From Actinomycetes bacterium (GTDB lineage: Bacteria; Actinomycetota; Acidimicrobiia; Acidimicrobiales; Palsa-688), in the NCBI GenBank assembly GCA_021809105.1, contig JAKBAM010000001.1, forward strand, positions 124,001 to 188,000: 64,000 bases of DNA, given 5' to 3'. The notes under the pieces are model-generated. The model was not told the DNA's origin. It did no database searches and saw only the letters and a list, made by a program, of their open reading frames with translations. Below are positions 16,771-24,323 of this stretch, one piece after another (the first letter of the stretch is position 1; every line of letters starts with the position of its first letter). The position numbers were made by a program, and so were the translations under genes.

Positions 16771-18024
16771 TCACAGCGCACCCGAACCAGGACCGACGAC
16801 CACGGTGGTGCGCGGCGCCGAGAGCAAAGAGGCGGCCAGCTCCCCCACAGAGTCAACGGTGACCGCGGCGAGGCGGCTGTCGATCTCGTCCACGGTCGGG
16901 ATCTCGCCGTGGATCAGCTGAGAGTGGGCGATGCGACTCATCCTGGCACCGGAGTCCTCCAGCCCGAGAGCCAGCGAGCCCCTCAAATGGGACCGGGCTG
17001 CCGAAAGCTCGACTTCGGTGATGCCGCCGCCCGCCACCCGATCTAGCTCGGCCATGATCAGGTCGAGCACTTCCCGCACCTGCCCCGGGGAGGTGCCGGC
17101 GTAGACGGCGTACCCGCCCGAATGCTCGAACCCCAGCCGGTAGGAGTAGACCGAGTAGGCCAGGCCACGCTCCTCGCGGATCGACTGGAAGAGCCGGCTG
17201 GACATGCCTCCCCCCAACACGTGATCGAGGATGGTGAGGGCATGGCGCTCAGGAGCGCTGCGCGACGGCCCTCGTACGCCTACGATCAGGTGAGCCTGCT
17301 CCGTCGGGCGCTCCACGCCCCGCTCGGCCTCGGGTGCCGATCGTGGCGCAGTGCGCTGCGGGTGGGCGCCCCCGGACCGCCCCCCGGCGGCCTGATCCAG
17401 GCCGGCCTGGATGCCTGCCACCACGCGGCCGTGCTCGATGTTGCCGGCCGCCGCGAACACAAGGTTCGCCGGCCGGTAATGACCCGCGTGGAAAGCCGCG
17501 ATGTGCTGTGGCCCCATGGCCAGGACGTTGGGCTCGTCGCCCAGGACCTCCCGTCCGAGCGGGTGATCGGGGAACAGGGCGGCGGCAAACACGTCGTGGA
17601 CCAAGTCGGCGGGCTCGTCGCAGTGCATCAGGATCTCCTCGAGGATCACCTGCCTCTCCGCCTCGACCTCCTCCGGCCGGAACGAAGGTGACCAGATGAT
17701 GTCGGAGAGGATCTCCAGGCCGAGGTCAGCATCATCAGCGAGGGACCTCACGTAGAAGGCGGTGTACTCCTTCGCGGTGAAGGCGTTGATGTCGCCGCCG
17801 ACTGCGTCGACCGCCTCCGCGATCTGGCGCGCACTGCGACTCGGTGTCCCTTTGAACAACAGGTGCTCGAGGAAATGCGAGGCACCCGATTCGGTCCGCT
17901 CCTCGTCGACCGATCCGGTGCCCACCCAGAACCCCATGGCCACCGAGCGGACTGCGGGCATCCGCTCGGTGACGACGGTCAAACCGTTGTCGAGGACGGT
18001 TGTGGACAGCGCCTCGGTGGTCAC
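16771..18024 (-). CDS. M16 family zinc metallopeptidase (processing-peptidase-like)
   Basis: 417 aa from the GTG at 18024. The inverted zinc motif HxxEH is HFLEH at residues 50-54, with the distal Glu ligand in EAERQVILEEI about 75 residues on. The second half has the M16 active-site-companion features (GGGMSSRLFQSIREERGLAYSVYS). It is the peptidase that follows pnp in Actinomycetota; substrate unknown. The start is 8 bases after the pnp stop; TTG immediately before the GTG is an alternative, and longer frames would run back through pnp. Confidence 0.88.
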   Translation of the reverse strand: MTTEALSTTVLDNGLTVVTERMPAVRSVAMGFWVGTGSVDEERTESGASHFLEHLLFKGTPSRSARQIAEAVDAVGGDINAFTAKEYTAFYVRSLADDADLGLEILSDIIWSPSFRPEEVEAERQVILEEILMHCDEPADLVHDVFAAALFPDHPLGREVLGDEPNVLAMGPQHIAAFHAGHYRPANLVFAAAGNIEHGRVVAGIQAGLDQAAGGRSGGAHPQRTAPRSAPEAERGVERPTEQAHLIVGVRGPSRSAPERHALTILDHVLGGGMSSRLFQSIREERGLAYSVYSYRLGFEHSGGYAVYAGTSPGQVREVLDLIMAELDRVAGGGITEVELSAARSHLRGSLALGLEDSGARMSRIAHSQLIHGEIPTVDEIDSRLAAVTVDSVGELAASLLSAPRTTVVVGPGSGAL

Positions 18025-18031
18025 CAACGGG

Positions 18032-20410
18032 CTAGCGACGCCGGCGAGGGTTCCGGCGAGGACCACCGCCGGCGCCCGCACCCCCCGACTCGCCGGCCGG
18101 CCCGAGATCGCCGAAGGTCGCTGACGCCTCCGCCTCCCAGGAATCTTCGAATGACGCCACCGGTGCCGCGTTCTCGGCGGCGGTGCTGCGCGCCCCGTCG
18201 CTCCCCCGAGGTTCGCGGCGCGGCGGTGGAGCATCGCTGCCGCCGTCGGAGCCCTCACCGGTCAACGACAGGGACACCTTGCCCTGTGGGTCGATGTCGT
18301 CCACCCGGACCTCGATGTCGTCGCCTAGGTCGACGACATCCTCGACCCGGTCGATGCGCTTGCCGCGGCCCAGCTTGGAGATGTGGACCAAGCCGTCGCG
18401 GCCGGGGAGGATGTTGACGAAGGCACCGAACTTGGTGATGTTGACCACTTTGCCCTGGTACACGGCGCCGACCTCAGCCTTGGGCGGGTCCAGGATCAGC
18501 TCGATCCGGCGGCGGGCCTCCGCCACTGCCGCGCCGTCCTTGGCCCCGATGGTGACCGTGCCGATCGTGCCGTCGTCGTCGACGTTGATGTCTGCGCCTG
18601 TCTCCTGCTGCAACAGGTTGATCACCTTGCCCTTGGGCCCGATGACCTCACCGATCTTGTCGATCGGAATCTCGAGGCTGACGATCTTCGGGGCCGTCTC
18701 ACGCACATCGTCGCGCGGGGCGCCGATGGCGTCGTGCATGACATCGAGGATGCCGAGGCGCGCCTGGCGAGCCTGGGTCAGCGCCTTGGTCAGCACCTCG
18801 GTGGGCAGTCCGTCGATCTTGGTGTCGAGCTGCAGCGCAGTCACGAACTCGGCGGTGCCCGCCACCTTGAAGTCCATGTCACCGAAGGCGTCCTCGGCTC
18901 CGAGAATGTCGGTCAGCGCGATGTAGGTATCGTCGACTTTGACCAGACCCATGGCGATCCCGGCTACTGGAGCTTTGATGGGTACGCCTGCGTCCATCAA
19001 AGACAGCGTCCCCGAGCAGACCGAAGCCATAGACGTGGAGCCGTTGGAAGCGAGCACCTCTGACACCAGGCGCAGGGCGTAGGGGAACTCCTCCACCGAG
19101 GGCACCACCGGCAGGAGGGCACGCTCGGCGAGGAGCCCGTGGCCGATCTCCCGGCGCTTGGGGCTACCGACCCGGCCGACCTCGCCGTTGGCCGAGGGCG
19201 GCATGTTGTAGTGGTGCATGAATCGCTTCTTCTCGTCGACACCGAGCGTGTCGAGGAGTTGGTCCATGCGCGGCATGCCAAGGGTCGTCACGTTGAGGAC
19301 CTGGGTCTCGCCGCGCTGGAACAAGCCGGAGCCATGCGCCGTCGGGATGAGCCCCACCCTCGCCGACAGCGGGCGGATGTCCGCTGGCTGGCGCCCGTCG
19401 ATGCGCACGCCGGAGGTGGCGATCCGCTGGCGGACGATCTTCTTGGTAAGGGACCTGACCGCCTGCTTGATCTCCTTTTCCCTACCTTCGAACTCACTCG
19501 CCAGCTCGCCGACGATCTGAGCGGTCGCCTCGTCAGTGGCCCGCTCCCGTTCCGCCTTCACAGTGATCGTCGACACTTTGTCGACCCGCTCAGCGCCGAC
19601 TTCAGTGACCCGGGCCAGGACGTCGTCGCCGTAGTCCTTCTGCGGGATGAAGGCCAGCGGGGGACGGACACCCGCCTTCGCCACCAGCTCCCGCTGCAGC
19701 TCGATGGACTCCCGGATCCAGGTCTTGGCCGCCTCGAGGCCGTCGGCGATGGCCTCCTCGGTCACCTTCGGGGCGCCCGACTCGTACAGCTCCCAGGCCG
19801 CCTCGGTCCCACCGGCCTCGACCATCATGATGGCCACGTCGCCGTTGTCGAGCTGGCGCCCCGCCACGACGAGCTCGAAGGCGGCATCATCACCGTCTTG
19901 ATATGTGGGGTGGGGTGCCCACTCACCCTCGCCGGTCCATGCGATTCGCACCGCGCCGAGCGGCCCTTCGAAGGGTATGCCCGAGAGCATCAACGCGGCA
20001 CTGGCCGCGTTGATGGCCAGAACGTCGTGGGGATTCTCCTGATCAGCTCCGATCACCGTCACCACGACCTGCGTCTCGTTGCGGTAGCCGTCGGCGAAGC
20101 TCGGGCGGAGGGGACGGTCTATGAGCCGGCAGGTCAGGATGGCCTGGTCACTCGGGCGCCCCTCACGGCGGAAGAAGGATCCGGGGATCTTCCCCGCTGC
20201 GTACATCCGTTCCTCGACGTCAACGGTCAGGGGGAAGAAGTCGATTCCCTCGCGGATGCCACTGGCGGCGTTGGCGGTCACGAGGACCTCCGTGTCCCCG
20301 ATCCGGCCGACGACCGCACCTTGTGACTGCTGGGCCAAGAGGCCCGTCTCGAAGCTCAGCGTGCGGGACGTCCCGGTGATCGGCGCTGAAACCGTGGTTG
20401 CACCTTCCAT
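18032..20410 (-). CDS. pnp: Polyribonucleotide nucleotidyltransferase (PNPase)
   Basis: 792 aa phosphorolytic 3'-5' exoribonuclease. Two RNase PH-like domains (about 10-240 and 320-560), KH domain (IDKIGEVIGPKGKVINLLQQ), S1 domain (GKVVNITKFGAFVNILPGRD), then a Gly/Arg/Ala-rich tail of about 80 residues. ATG at 20410 is preceded by a strong GAAAGGAGAG; in-frame sequence above it is leader. Follows rpsO, the near-universal pairing, with a hairpin between them. The tail may be a protein- or RNA-binding extension. Confidence 0.96.
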   Translation of the reverse strand: MEGATTVSAPITGTSRTLSFETGLLAQQSQGAVVGRIGDTEVLVTANAASGIREGIDFFPLTVDVEERMYAAGKIPGSFFRREGRPSDQAILTCRLIDRPLRPSFADGYRNETQVVVTVIGADQENPHDVLAINAASAALMLSGIPFEGPLGAVRIAWTGEGEWAPHPTYQDGDDAAFELVVAGRQLDNGDVAIMMVEAGGTEAAWELYESGAPKVTEEAIADGLEAAKTWIRESIELQRELVAKAGVRPPLAFIPQKDYGDDVLARVTEVGAERVDKVSTITVKAERERATDEATAQIVGELASEFEGREKEIKQAVRSLTKKIVRQRIATSGVRIDGRQPADIRPLSARVGLIPTAHGSGLFQRGETQVLNVTTLGMPRMDQLLDTLGVDEKKRFMHHYNMPPSANGEVGRVGSPKRREIGHGLLAERALLPVVPSVEEFPYALRLVSEVLASNGSTSMASVCSGTLSLMDAGVPIKAPVAGIAMGLVKVDDTYIALTDILGAEDAFGDMDFKVAGTAEFVTALQLDTKIDGLPTEVLTKALTQARQARLGILDVMHDAIGAPRDDVRETAPKIVSLEIPIDKIGEVIGPKGKVINLLQQETGADINVDDDGTIGTVTIGAKDGAAVAEARRRIELILDPPKAEVGAVYQGKVVNITKFGAFVNILPGRDGLVHISKLGRGKRIDRVEDVVDLGDDIEVRVDDIDPQGKVSLSLTGEGSDGGSDAPPPRREPRGSDGARSTAAENAAPVASFEDSWEAEASATFGDLGPAGESGGAGAGGGPRRNPRRRR

Positions 20411-20609
20411 GGTGCTCTCCTTTCGGTCCCGGGAGTTCCCGGGGTAGGAGCGGCGGGGCCAGTTCCCAGTCGGTGACCCCCCCTCGACCCGGTGGTTCAT
20501 CCGGGGTGAGGGACCGTCGACTGGCAGCTGACCACAGACCGCCGCTGGGCTGTTGCTGCGGCAGCAGAGCGCTGCCTGGTGCTGCCTGTGCCGGTCGCCC
20601 GGCGCGACA

Positions 20610-20631
20610 CGAGCGGCCCTGCGGCCGCTCG
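20610..20631 (-). terminator. Perfect hairpin between rpsO and pnp
   Basis: CGAGCGGCC-CTGC-GGCCGCTCG (9-bp perfect stem, 4-base loop) begins 9 bases past the rpsO stop. No T-run follows, so it is either a U-less actinobacterial terminator or an RNA-processing stem like those between rpsO and pnp in other bacteria. A smaller stem near 20551-20563 (TGCTG-CGG-CAGCA) lies further down the same leader. Confidence 0.55.
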
Positions 20632-20640
20632 CGTGGTTTG

Positions 20641-20898
20641 CTATCGGCGAAGGCCGAGACGGGCGATGAGCCCCCGGTAGCGCTCGACATCGTTGTCGCG
20701 CACGTAGTCGAGCAGGCGGCGACGGCGCCCGATGAGTTTCATCAGGCCCCGGCGGGTGTGATGATCACCCTTGTGGATCTTCAGGTGCTCGGTCAGGTGA
20801 GCGATTCGCTCGCTGAGGATGGCAACCTGCACCTCCGGCGACCCGGTATCGGTCGGGTGGGTGCGGTACGTCTCGATCGTTGCGGCTTTGTCGGGCAT
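20641..20898 (-). CDS. rpsO: 30S ribosomal protein S15
   Basis: 85 aa, close to the family's 88-89. Typical S15 sequence: [52 protein letters not shown]. Binds 16S rRNA helices 20-22. The ATG at 20898 fits the family N-terminus ([19 protein letters not shown]). It is preceded by a long leader with a promoter candidate at 21071-21098, and followed by pnp. Confidence 0.96.
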   Translation of the reverse strand: MPDKAATIETYRTHPTDTGSPEVQVAILSERIAHLTEHLKIHKGDHHTRRGLMKLIGRRRRLLDYVRDNDVERYRGLIARLGLRR

Positions 20899-21269
20899 GC
20901 AGCAGGCGTTCCTTGCGGCTTGGTTGTGTGTGTCTACGTCGGTGCCCTGCGGGCTGGGAGGGCCCCGAGCCGGCACACCTGCGGCGCAGGAACCAGCTCG
21001 CTACCAAGCCCGGTCGCTCCGCCCCCCGCCTCGGAGGGTGGGCGCGCCCTGCCGCAGCGGACGGTCCCGGAGCGTATCAGAGCCGCCCGCGCTGTCGGGG
21101 CTCGGGGGCCGAACCGGTCACTGCCTCGGTCAGTCTGGCCCACCGCAGCCGGGTGGGGGCGGTCTTGACCTCGCCTGGTCCGCCGGCAGGCCGGGGCGAC
21201 ACCAATGCCGGGGTCGGTCGCAGGGTCCTGCGAGTCCCCGGCCATCCGACCGGGCCGGCCCCCCGAGGC
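20899..21269 (-). other. 371-base gene-free interval: rpsO leader and arfB upstream region
   Basis: This is the only stretch above 300 bases without a gene. The minus strand half nearest rpsO (about 20899-21065) would be a leader of roughly 165 nt if the promoter at 21071-21098 is used, long enough for the structured autoregulatory leaders known for S15 in several phyla. Several GC-rich inverted segments exist but I could not settle a single fold. The plus-strand part (21100-21269) holds the upstream region of arfB, with no clear promoter. Confidence 0.4.
21071..21098 (-). promoter_or_regulatory. Candidate rpsO promoter
   Basis: Minus strand CCGACA, 16 bases, TACGCT, with the extended -10 context TGA before TACGCT. 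Matches a housekeeping sigma promoter of the TTGACA/TAnnnT type in four of six -35 positions. It would produce the long rpsO leader. Confidence 0.4.
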
Positions 21270-21650
21270 TTGACGATCCCGCTTTCCGAGCTGCTTTGGC
21301 GATTCAGTGGCGCCGGCGGACCCGGTGGCCAGCATGTCAACACCTCCAACACTCGGGCTGAGGTCCGCCTCGACATCGCCCGCAGCCCGAGCATCCCCGA
21401 GGCCGCCCGGACGCTACTAGTCGAGCGCCTCGGCGACGTGGTGGCGGTCGCCGCGTCGGACCGCCGCAGCCAGCCCCAGAACCGGGACCTCGCCTTGTCC
21501 CGCCTCACCGATCGCCTGGCCGGTGCGCTCGAGGTCCAACGCAGCCGCCGACCGACCCGACCGACGCGCGGATCGGAGCGAAGGCGCCTCGAGGCCAAGC
21601 GTCGCCAGGCCCAGCGCAAGCAGGAGCGGGGCGGGAGATGGGAGGACTGA
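21270..21650 (+). CDS. arfB: Peptidyl-tRNA hydrolase ArfB-like (GGQ domain, class I release-factor family)
   Basis: About 126 aa from the TTG at 21270. Contains the catalytic GGQ loop SGAGGPGGQHVN, followed by TSNTRAEVRLDI and a C-terminal basic tail (RRLEAKRRQAQRKQERGGRW), the ArfB/YaeJ pattern that inserts into the mRNA channel of stalled ribosomes and hydrolyses the peptidyl-tRNA. It lacks the codon-recognition domains of RF1/RF2. The start is uncertain: GAGG lies too close to the TTG, and the open frame extends further upstream without similarity. Isolated plus-strand gene between rpsO and ribF. Confidence 0.85.
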   Translation: MTIPLSELLWRFSGAGGPGGQHVNTSNTRAEVRLDIARSPSIPEAARTLLVERLGDVVAVAASDRRSQPQNRDLALSRLTDRLAGALEVQRSRRPTRPTRGSERRRLEAKRRQAQRKQERGGRWED

Positions 21651-21678
21651 GCAGTGCCGGGGACGCATCGTGGTCGAG

Positions 21679-22650
21679 TCAGGTCGGCGGGGCCCCCAGG
21701 ATCCGTCGCGTCGCGCCGACGTCGCGGCTCATCTGCTCGACGAGCGAGTCGACGGAGCCGAAGGCCTCCTGGCCCCGCAGCCGGCCTACGAACTCGACCT
21801 CGGCGGCCTCGCCGTAGAGGTCGCCATCGAAGTCGAGCAGGTATGCCTCGAGGAGCGACATGGCGCTCTCGGCATAGAACGTCGGTCGCCGTCCGATAGA
21901 CACAGCAGCAGGTAGCCGGGGGCCGCCAGGGCGGCGGTACCAGCCTGCGTAGACGCCATCGGAGGGCAACGCCCTCTCGGTGGGGACGGCCACGTTGGCG
22001 GTCGGGAAGCCGAGGACGCGCCCTCGTTTGTCTCCGTGGCCCACCAGGCCGCGGACTTGGTGGGGGCGCCCGAGCAACGAGGCGGCCGATTCGACCTCCC
22101 CTGCGGCTAGGAGGCGGCGGATCCGGGTCGAGGACACCGGGTCGATCGCCGTGACCCCGTTGGCGTCGCGAGCCTCGGCCTGGTAGGCAGACACCCCGGA
22201 CACCTCGAAGCCCAGCTGTTCGCCCATCCGGGTGAGCAGTTCGACGTTGCCTTTGCGCCCGTGCCCGAAATGGAAGTCCGCTCCCACGATGATGCGGCGG
22301 ACGCCCAGGCAGTCGACCAGGACCTGCTGCACGAACTCCTCGGCGCTCTCCTCCGAGCGGGCCCGGTCGAAACGAACCACCATTGTCAGGTCAACACCTG
22401 TAGCTGCGAGCAGCTCCAGCTTTTGAGCACCATCGGTCAGCAGCTTCGGTGCCGCCTCAGGGCGCAGCACGCTGGCTGGATGGGGCTCGAAGGTGACCAC
22501 GGCGGAACGCGCTCCCAATCCGGCTGCGCCGGCGCGGACCTGGCTGATCACGTGGCGGTGGCCGAGGTGCACCCCGTCGTAGACGCCCAAAGTCGCGACT
22601 GTGCCCGCGCCGGGCCGCTGGCAATCTCCGGGGTGGTGCAGGATCTCCAT
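21679..22650 (-). CDS. ribF: Bifunctional riboflavin kinase/FMN adenylyltransferase
   Basis: 323 aa. The N-terminal nucleotidyltransferase half carries TLGVYDGVHLGH, where the usual Phe of GxFDGxHxGH is Tyr, plus IIVGADFHFGHGRKGN and SSTRIRRLLAAGEV. The C-terminal riboflavin-kinase half has KRGRVLGFPTANV and LLDFDGDLYG. Makes FMN and then FAD. Follows truB by 12 bases, the standard truB-ribF order at the end of the nusA-infB operon. Confidence 0.95.
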   Translation of the reverse strand: MEILHHPGDCQRPGAGTVATLGVYDGVHLGHRHVISQVRAGAAGLGARSAVVTFEPHPASVLRPEAAPKLLTDGAQKLELLAATGVDLTMVVRFDRARSEESAEEFVQQVLVDCLGVRRIIVGADFHFGHGRKGNVELLTRMGEQLGFEVSGVSAYQAEARDANGVTAIDPVSSTRIRRLLAAGEVESAASLLGRPHQVRGLVGHGDKRGRVLGFPTANVAVPTERALPSDGVYAGWYRRPGGPRLPAAVSIGRRPTFYAESAMSLLEAYLLDFDGDLYGEAAEVEFVGRLRGQEAFGSVDSLVEQMSRDVGATRRILGAPPT

Positions 22651-22662
22651 CGGGTGTGGAGG

Positions 22663-23577
22663 CTAACGGGCCATTACCACCGCTGGCTTTGCCGTACCCC
22701 CGCCGCGATCCGCGTAGACGGCGAGGAGCTCGCCCGAGGGCGCCAACACGGCCCACGGCCCCGTACCGGCGACCCCCAACAGCTCCCTGTCGAGCACCCG
22801 GCCGTGGCCCACCGGCCCCACCAGGTCCTCGGGCAAGGTCACCGACTCGAGCATCCGCACTGCCGCTACCGGCGGTTGGACGTGCTCGGGTCCCAGGGCG
22901 TCGAGAGGCGTGGCATCGGCGAGTCCCCAGGGTCCGACCGCAGTGCGAACGAGATCCCGCAGGTGGGCACCCCCTCCCAGAGCGGTTCCGAGGTCGGCGG
23001 CCAACGAGCGGACGTAGGTGCCCGAGGAGCAAGTCACCCGTGCGGCAAGCACCGGCCCGTCCCTCACCGCAGGGATCGGCGGCGGGCCGAGCGCAGGGAA
23101 GCGTTCAGTCGGCTCGAAGTCGACCTCGAACTCGGCTATGTGTACCGACCGGGCCGGGCGATCCACCTCGACTCCCTCCCTGGCCAGCTGGTGGAGTCGC
23201 CGTCCCCCGATCTTGATGGCGGATACCATTGGAGGGATCTGGTCGATGTGCCCGCTGAGGCCCTCGGCCGCCGCCCTGGCCTCCTCGAGCGTGACCTGGC
23301 TCATGTCCCACTCTTCGGTCACGGCGCCGGAGGCGTCCAGCGTCGAGGTGGCCCGGCCGAGCACGATCCGGCACTCGTAGGACTTCGGGAGGCCGGTCAG
23401 GTATCGGAGCAGCCGGGTCGCCCCTCCGAGGCCGACGAGAAGGACTCCGGTGGCGTCCGGGTCGAGGGTGCCGGCGTGGCCGACCCGGCGCTGCGCAAAG
23501 ATCCGCCTGCACCGGCCGACGACGTCGTGGCTGGTCATCCCGGCGGGCTTGGCGACGACCGCCAGGCCGCTTATCAC
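22663..23577 (-). CDS. truB: tRNA pseudouridine(55) synthase TruB
   Basis: 304 aa. The nucleophilic Asp is in GHAGTLDPDATGVLLV; other TruB motifs are KPAGMTSHDVV and PPMVSAIKIGGRRLHQLAREG. Isomerises U55 in the T loop of tRNAs. The start is GTG at 23577, overlapping the rbfA stop as GTGA; in-frame sequence above it runs antisense to family expectation. A C-terminal PUA-like region is present (GHGRVLDRELLGVAGTGPWAVLAPSGELLAVY). Confidence 0.94.
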   Translation of the reverse strand: MISGLAVVAKPAGMTSHDVVGRCRRIFAQRRVGHAGTLDPDATGVLLVGLGGATRLLRYLTGLPKSYECRIVLGRATSTLDASGAVTEEWDMSQVTLEEARAAAEGLSGHIDQIPPMVSAIKIGGRRLHQLAREGVEVDRPARSVHIAEFEVDFEPTERFPALGPPPIPAVRDGPVLAARVTCSSGTYVRSLAADLGTALGGGAHLRDLVRTAVGPWGLADATPLDALGPEHVQPPVAAVRMLESVTLPEDLVGPVGHGRVLDRELLGVAGTGPWAVLAPSGELLAVYADRGGGTAKPAVVMAR

Positions 23578-24014
23578 TTCTCCGGCGCCGGGCTGTCCGG
23601 CGGGAGCGGTCCGATGTCCCTCAAGATGTCCTCGATCCGCTGCCCGGCCGCAACGGCTGGGTCGGCGGCGAAGCGCAAGAGGGGCGTCCGCTTCAACCGG
23701 ACTTGACGGGCGACCTCTGCTTGGAGCTTGATCCGGGCCTCCTCGAGCCCTTCTGCTTCGGCCGGGTCGAGGCTCGACATCAGCACCGTGGCCGCCCCGA
23801 AGTCGGCGTCGCAATCCACGGCGGTGACCGTAGCCATCGTCAGGCGATCGTCGGTGTCGCCGAGACGGGTGATCGCTTCGGCGAGGATCTCCCTCAGGGT
23901 CTCGTTGACCCGGGCCAGTCGCGGGTAGCGACGGGGCGGAGCAAAGCTGCGGCCGCGCCGGCTCGAACTTCCCCCCCCACGGCGGGGCGAGCGGGCTGGG
24001 TGGCTGGGGCTCAT
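23574..24014 (-). CDS. rbfA: Ribosome-binding factor A
   Basis: 146 aa cold-shock and 30S maturation factor acting at the 5' end of 16S rRNA. The KH-like RbfA domain runs from about residue 30 (YPRLARVNETLREILAEAITRL) to 130. An unusual basic, glycine- and serine-rich tail of about 30 residues (SPRRGGGSSSRRGRSFAPPR) precedes it. ATG at 24014 overlaps the DUF503 stop (ATGA); the truB start overlaps its own stop (GTGA), so three genes are translationally chained. Confidence 0.92.
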   Translation of the reverse strand: MSPSHPARSPRRGGGSSSRRGRSFAPPRRYPRLARVNETLREILAEAITRLGDTDDRLTMATVTAVDCDADFGAATVLMSSLDPAEAEGLEEARIKLQAEVARQVRLKRTPLLRFAADPAVAAGQRIEDILRDIGPLPPDSPAPEK

Positions 24015-24307
24015 GGTTCCTCCGTCTCCATCCAGTCTCGCCGGCACTCCACGACCTCGATCTCCGGGAACGACCACACGAAGCGCTCGATGGCGTCGAG
24101 CATCGATGTCACGTGCTGCGCCGACGACGAGACAGCCGAGAAGCCGAGGCCGGCCCGCTGCCAGCGGTCCTGCCACTCGACCTCGGCCGCTGCCGCGCCG
24201 AAGCGGCGGCGGCAGCCCTCCAGGATGGGGGTGAGGACCGCTCGCTTGTCCTTGAGTGAGTGGCTCGCAGGCAGATGGAGCTCGACGGTTAGCGCGGCGA
24301 CGTGCAC
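24011..24307 (-). CDS. DUF503 (YlxP-like) protein
   Basis: 98 aa. MHVAALTVELHLPASHSLKDKRAVLTPIL followed by VEWQDRWQRAGLGFSAVSSS matches the DUF503/YlxP family, a small ferredoxin-like fold in the nusA-infB operon of many Gram-positives. A role in ribosome maturation is suspected from this constant location between infB and rbfA; no enzyme motif is visible. Ends in an ATGA overlap with rbfA. Confidence 0.88.
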   Translation of the reverse strand: MHVAALTVELHLPASHSLKDKRAVLTPILEGCRRRFGAAAAEVEWQDRWQRAGLGFSAVSSSAQHVTSMLDAIERFVWSFPEIEVVECRRDWMETEEP

Positions 24308-24323
24308 AGCGGATCCTCGATCC

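Noticed and set aside
15936-16856. DapB with 45 additional N-terminal residues
   Set aside because: Rossmann motif begins directly after the ATG at 16721; the upstream residues are Arg/Pro-rich leader sequence.
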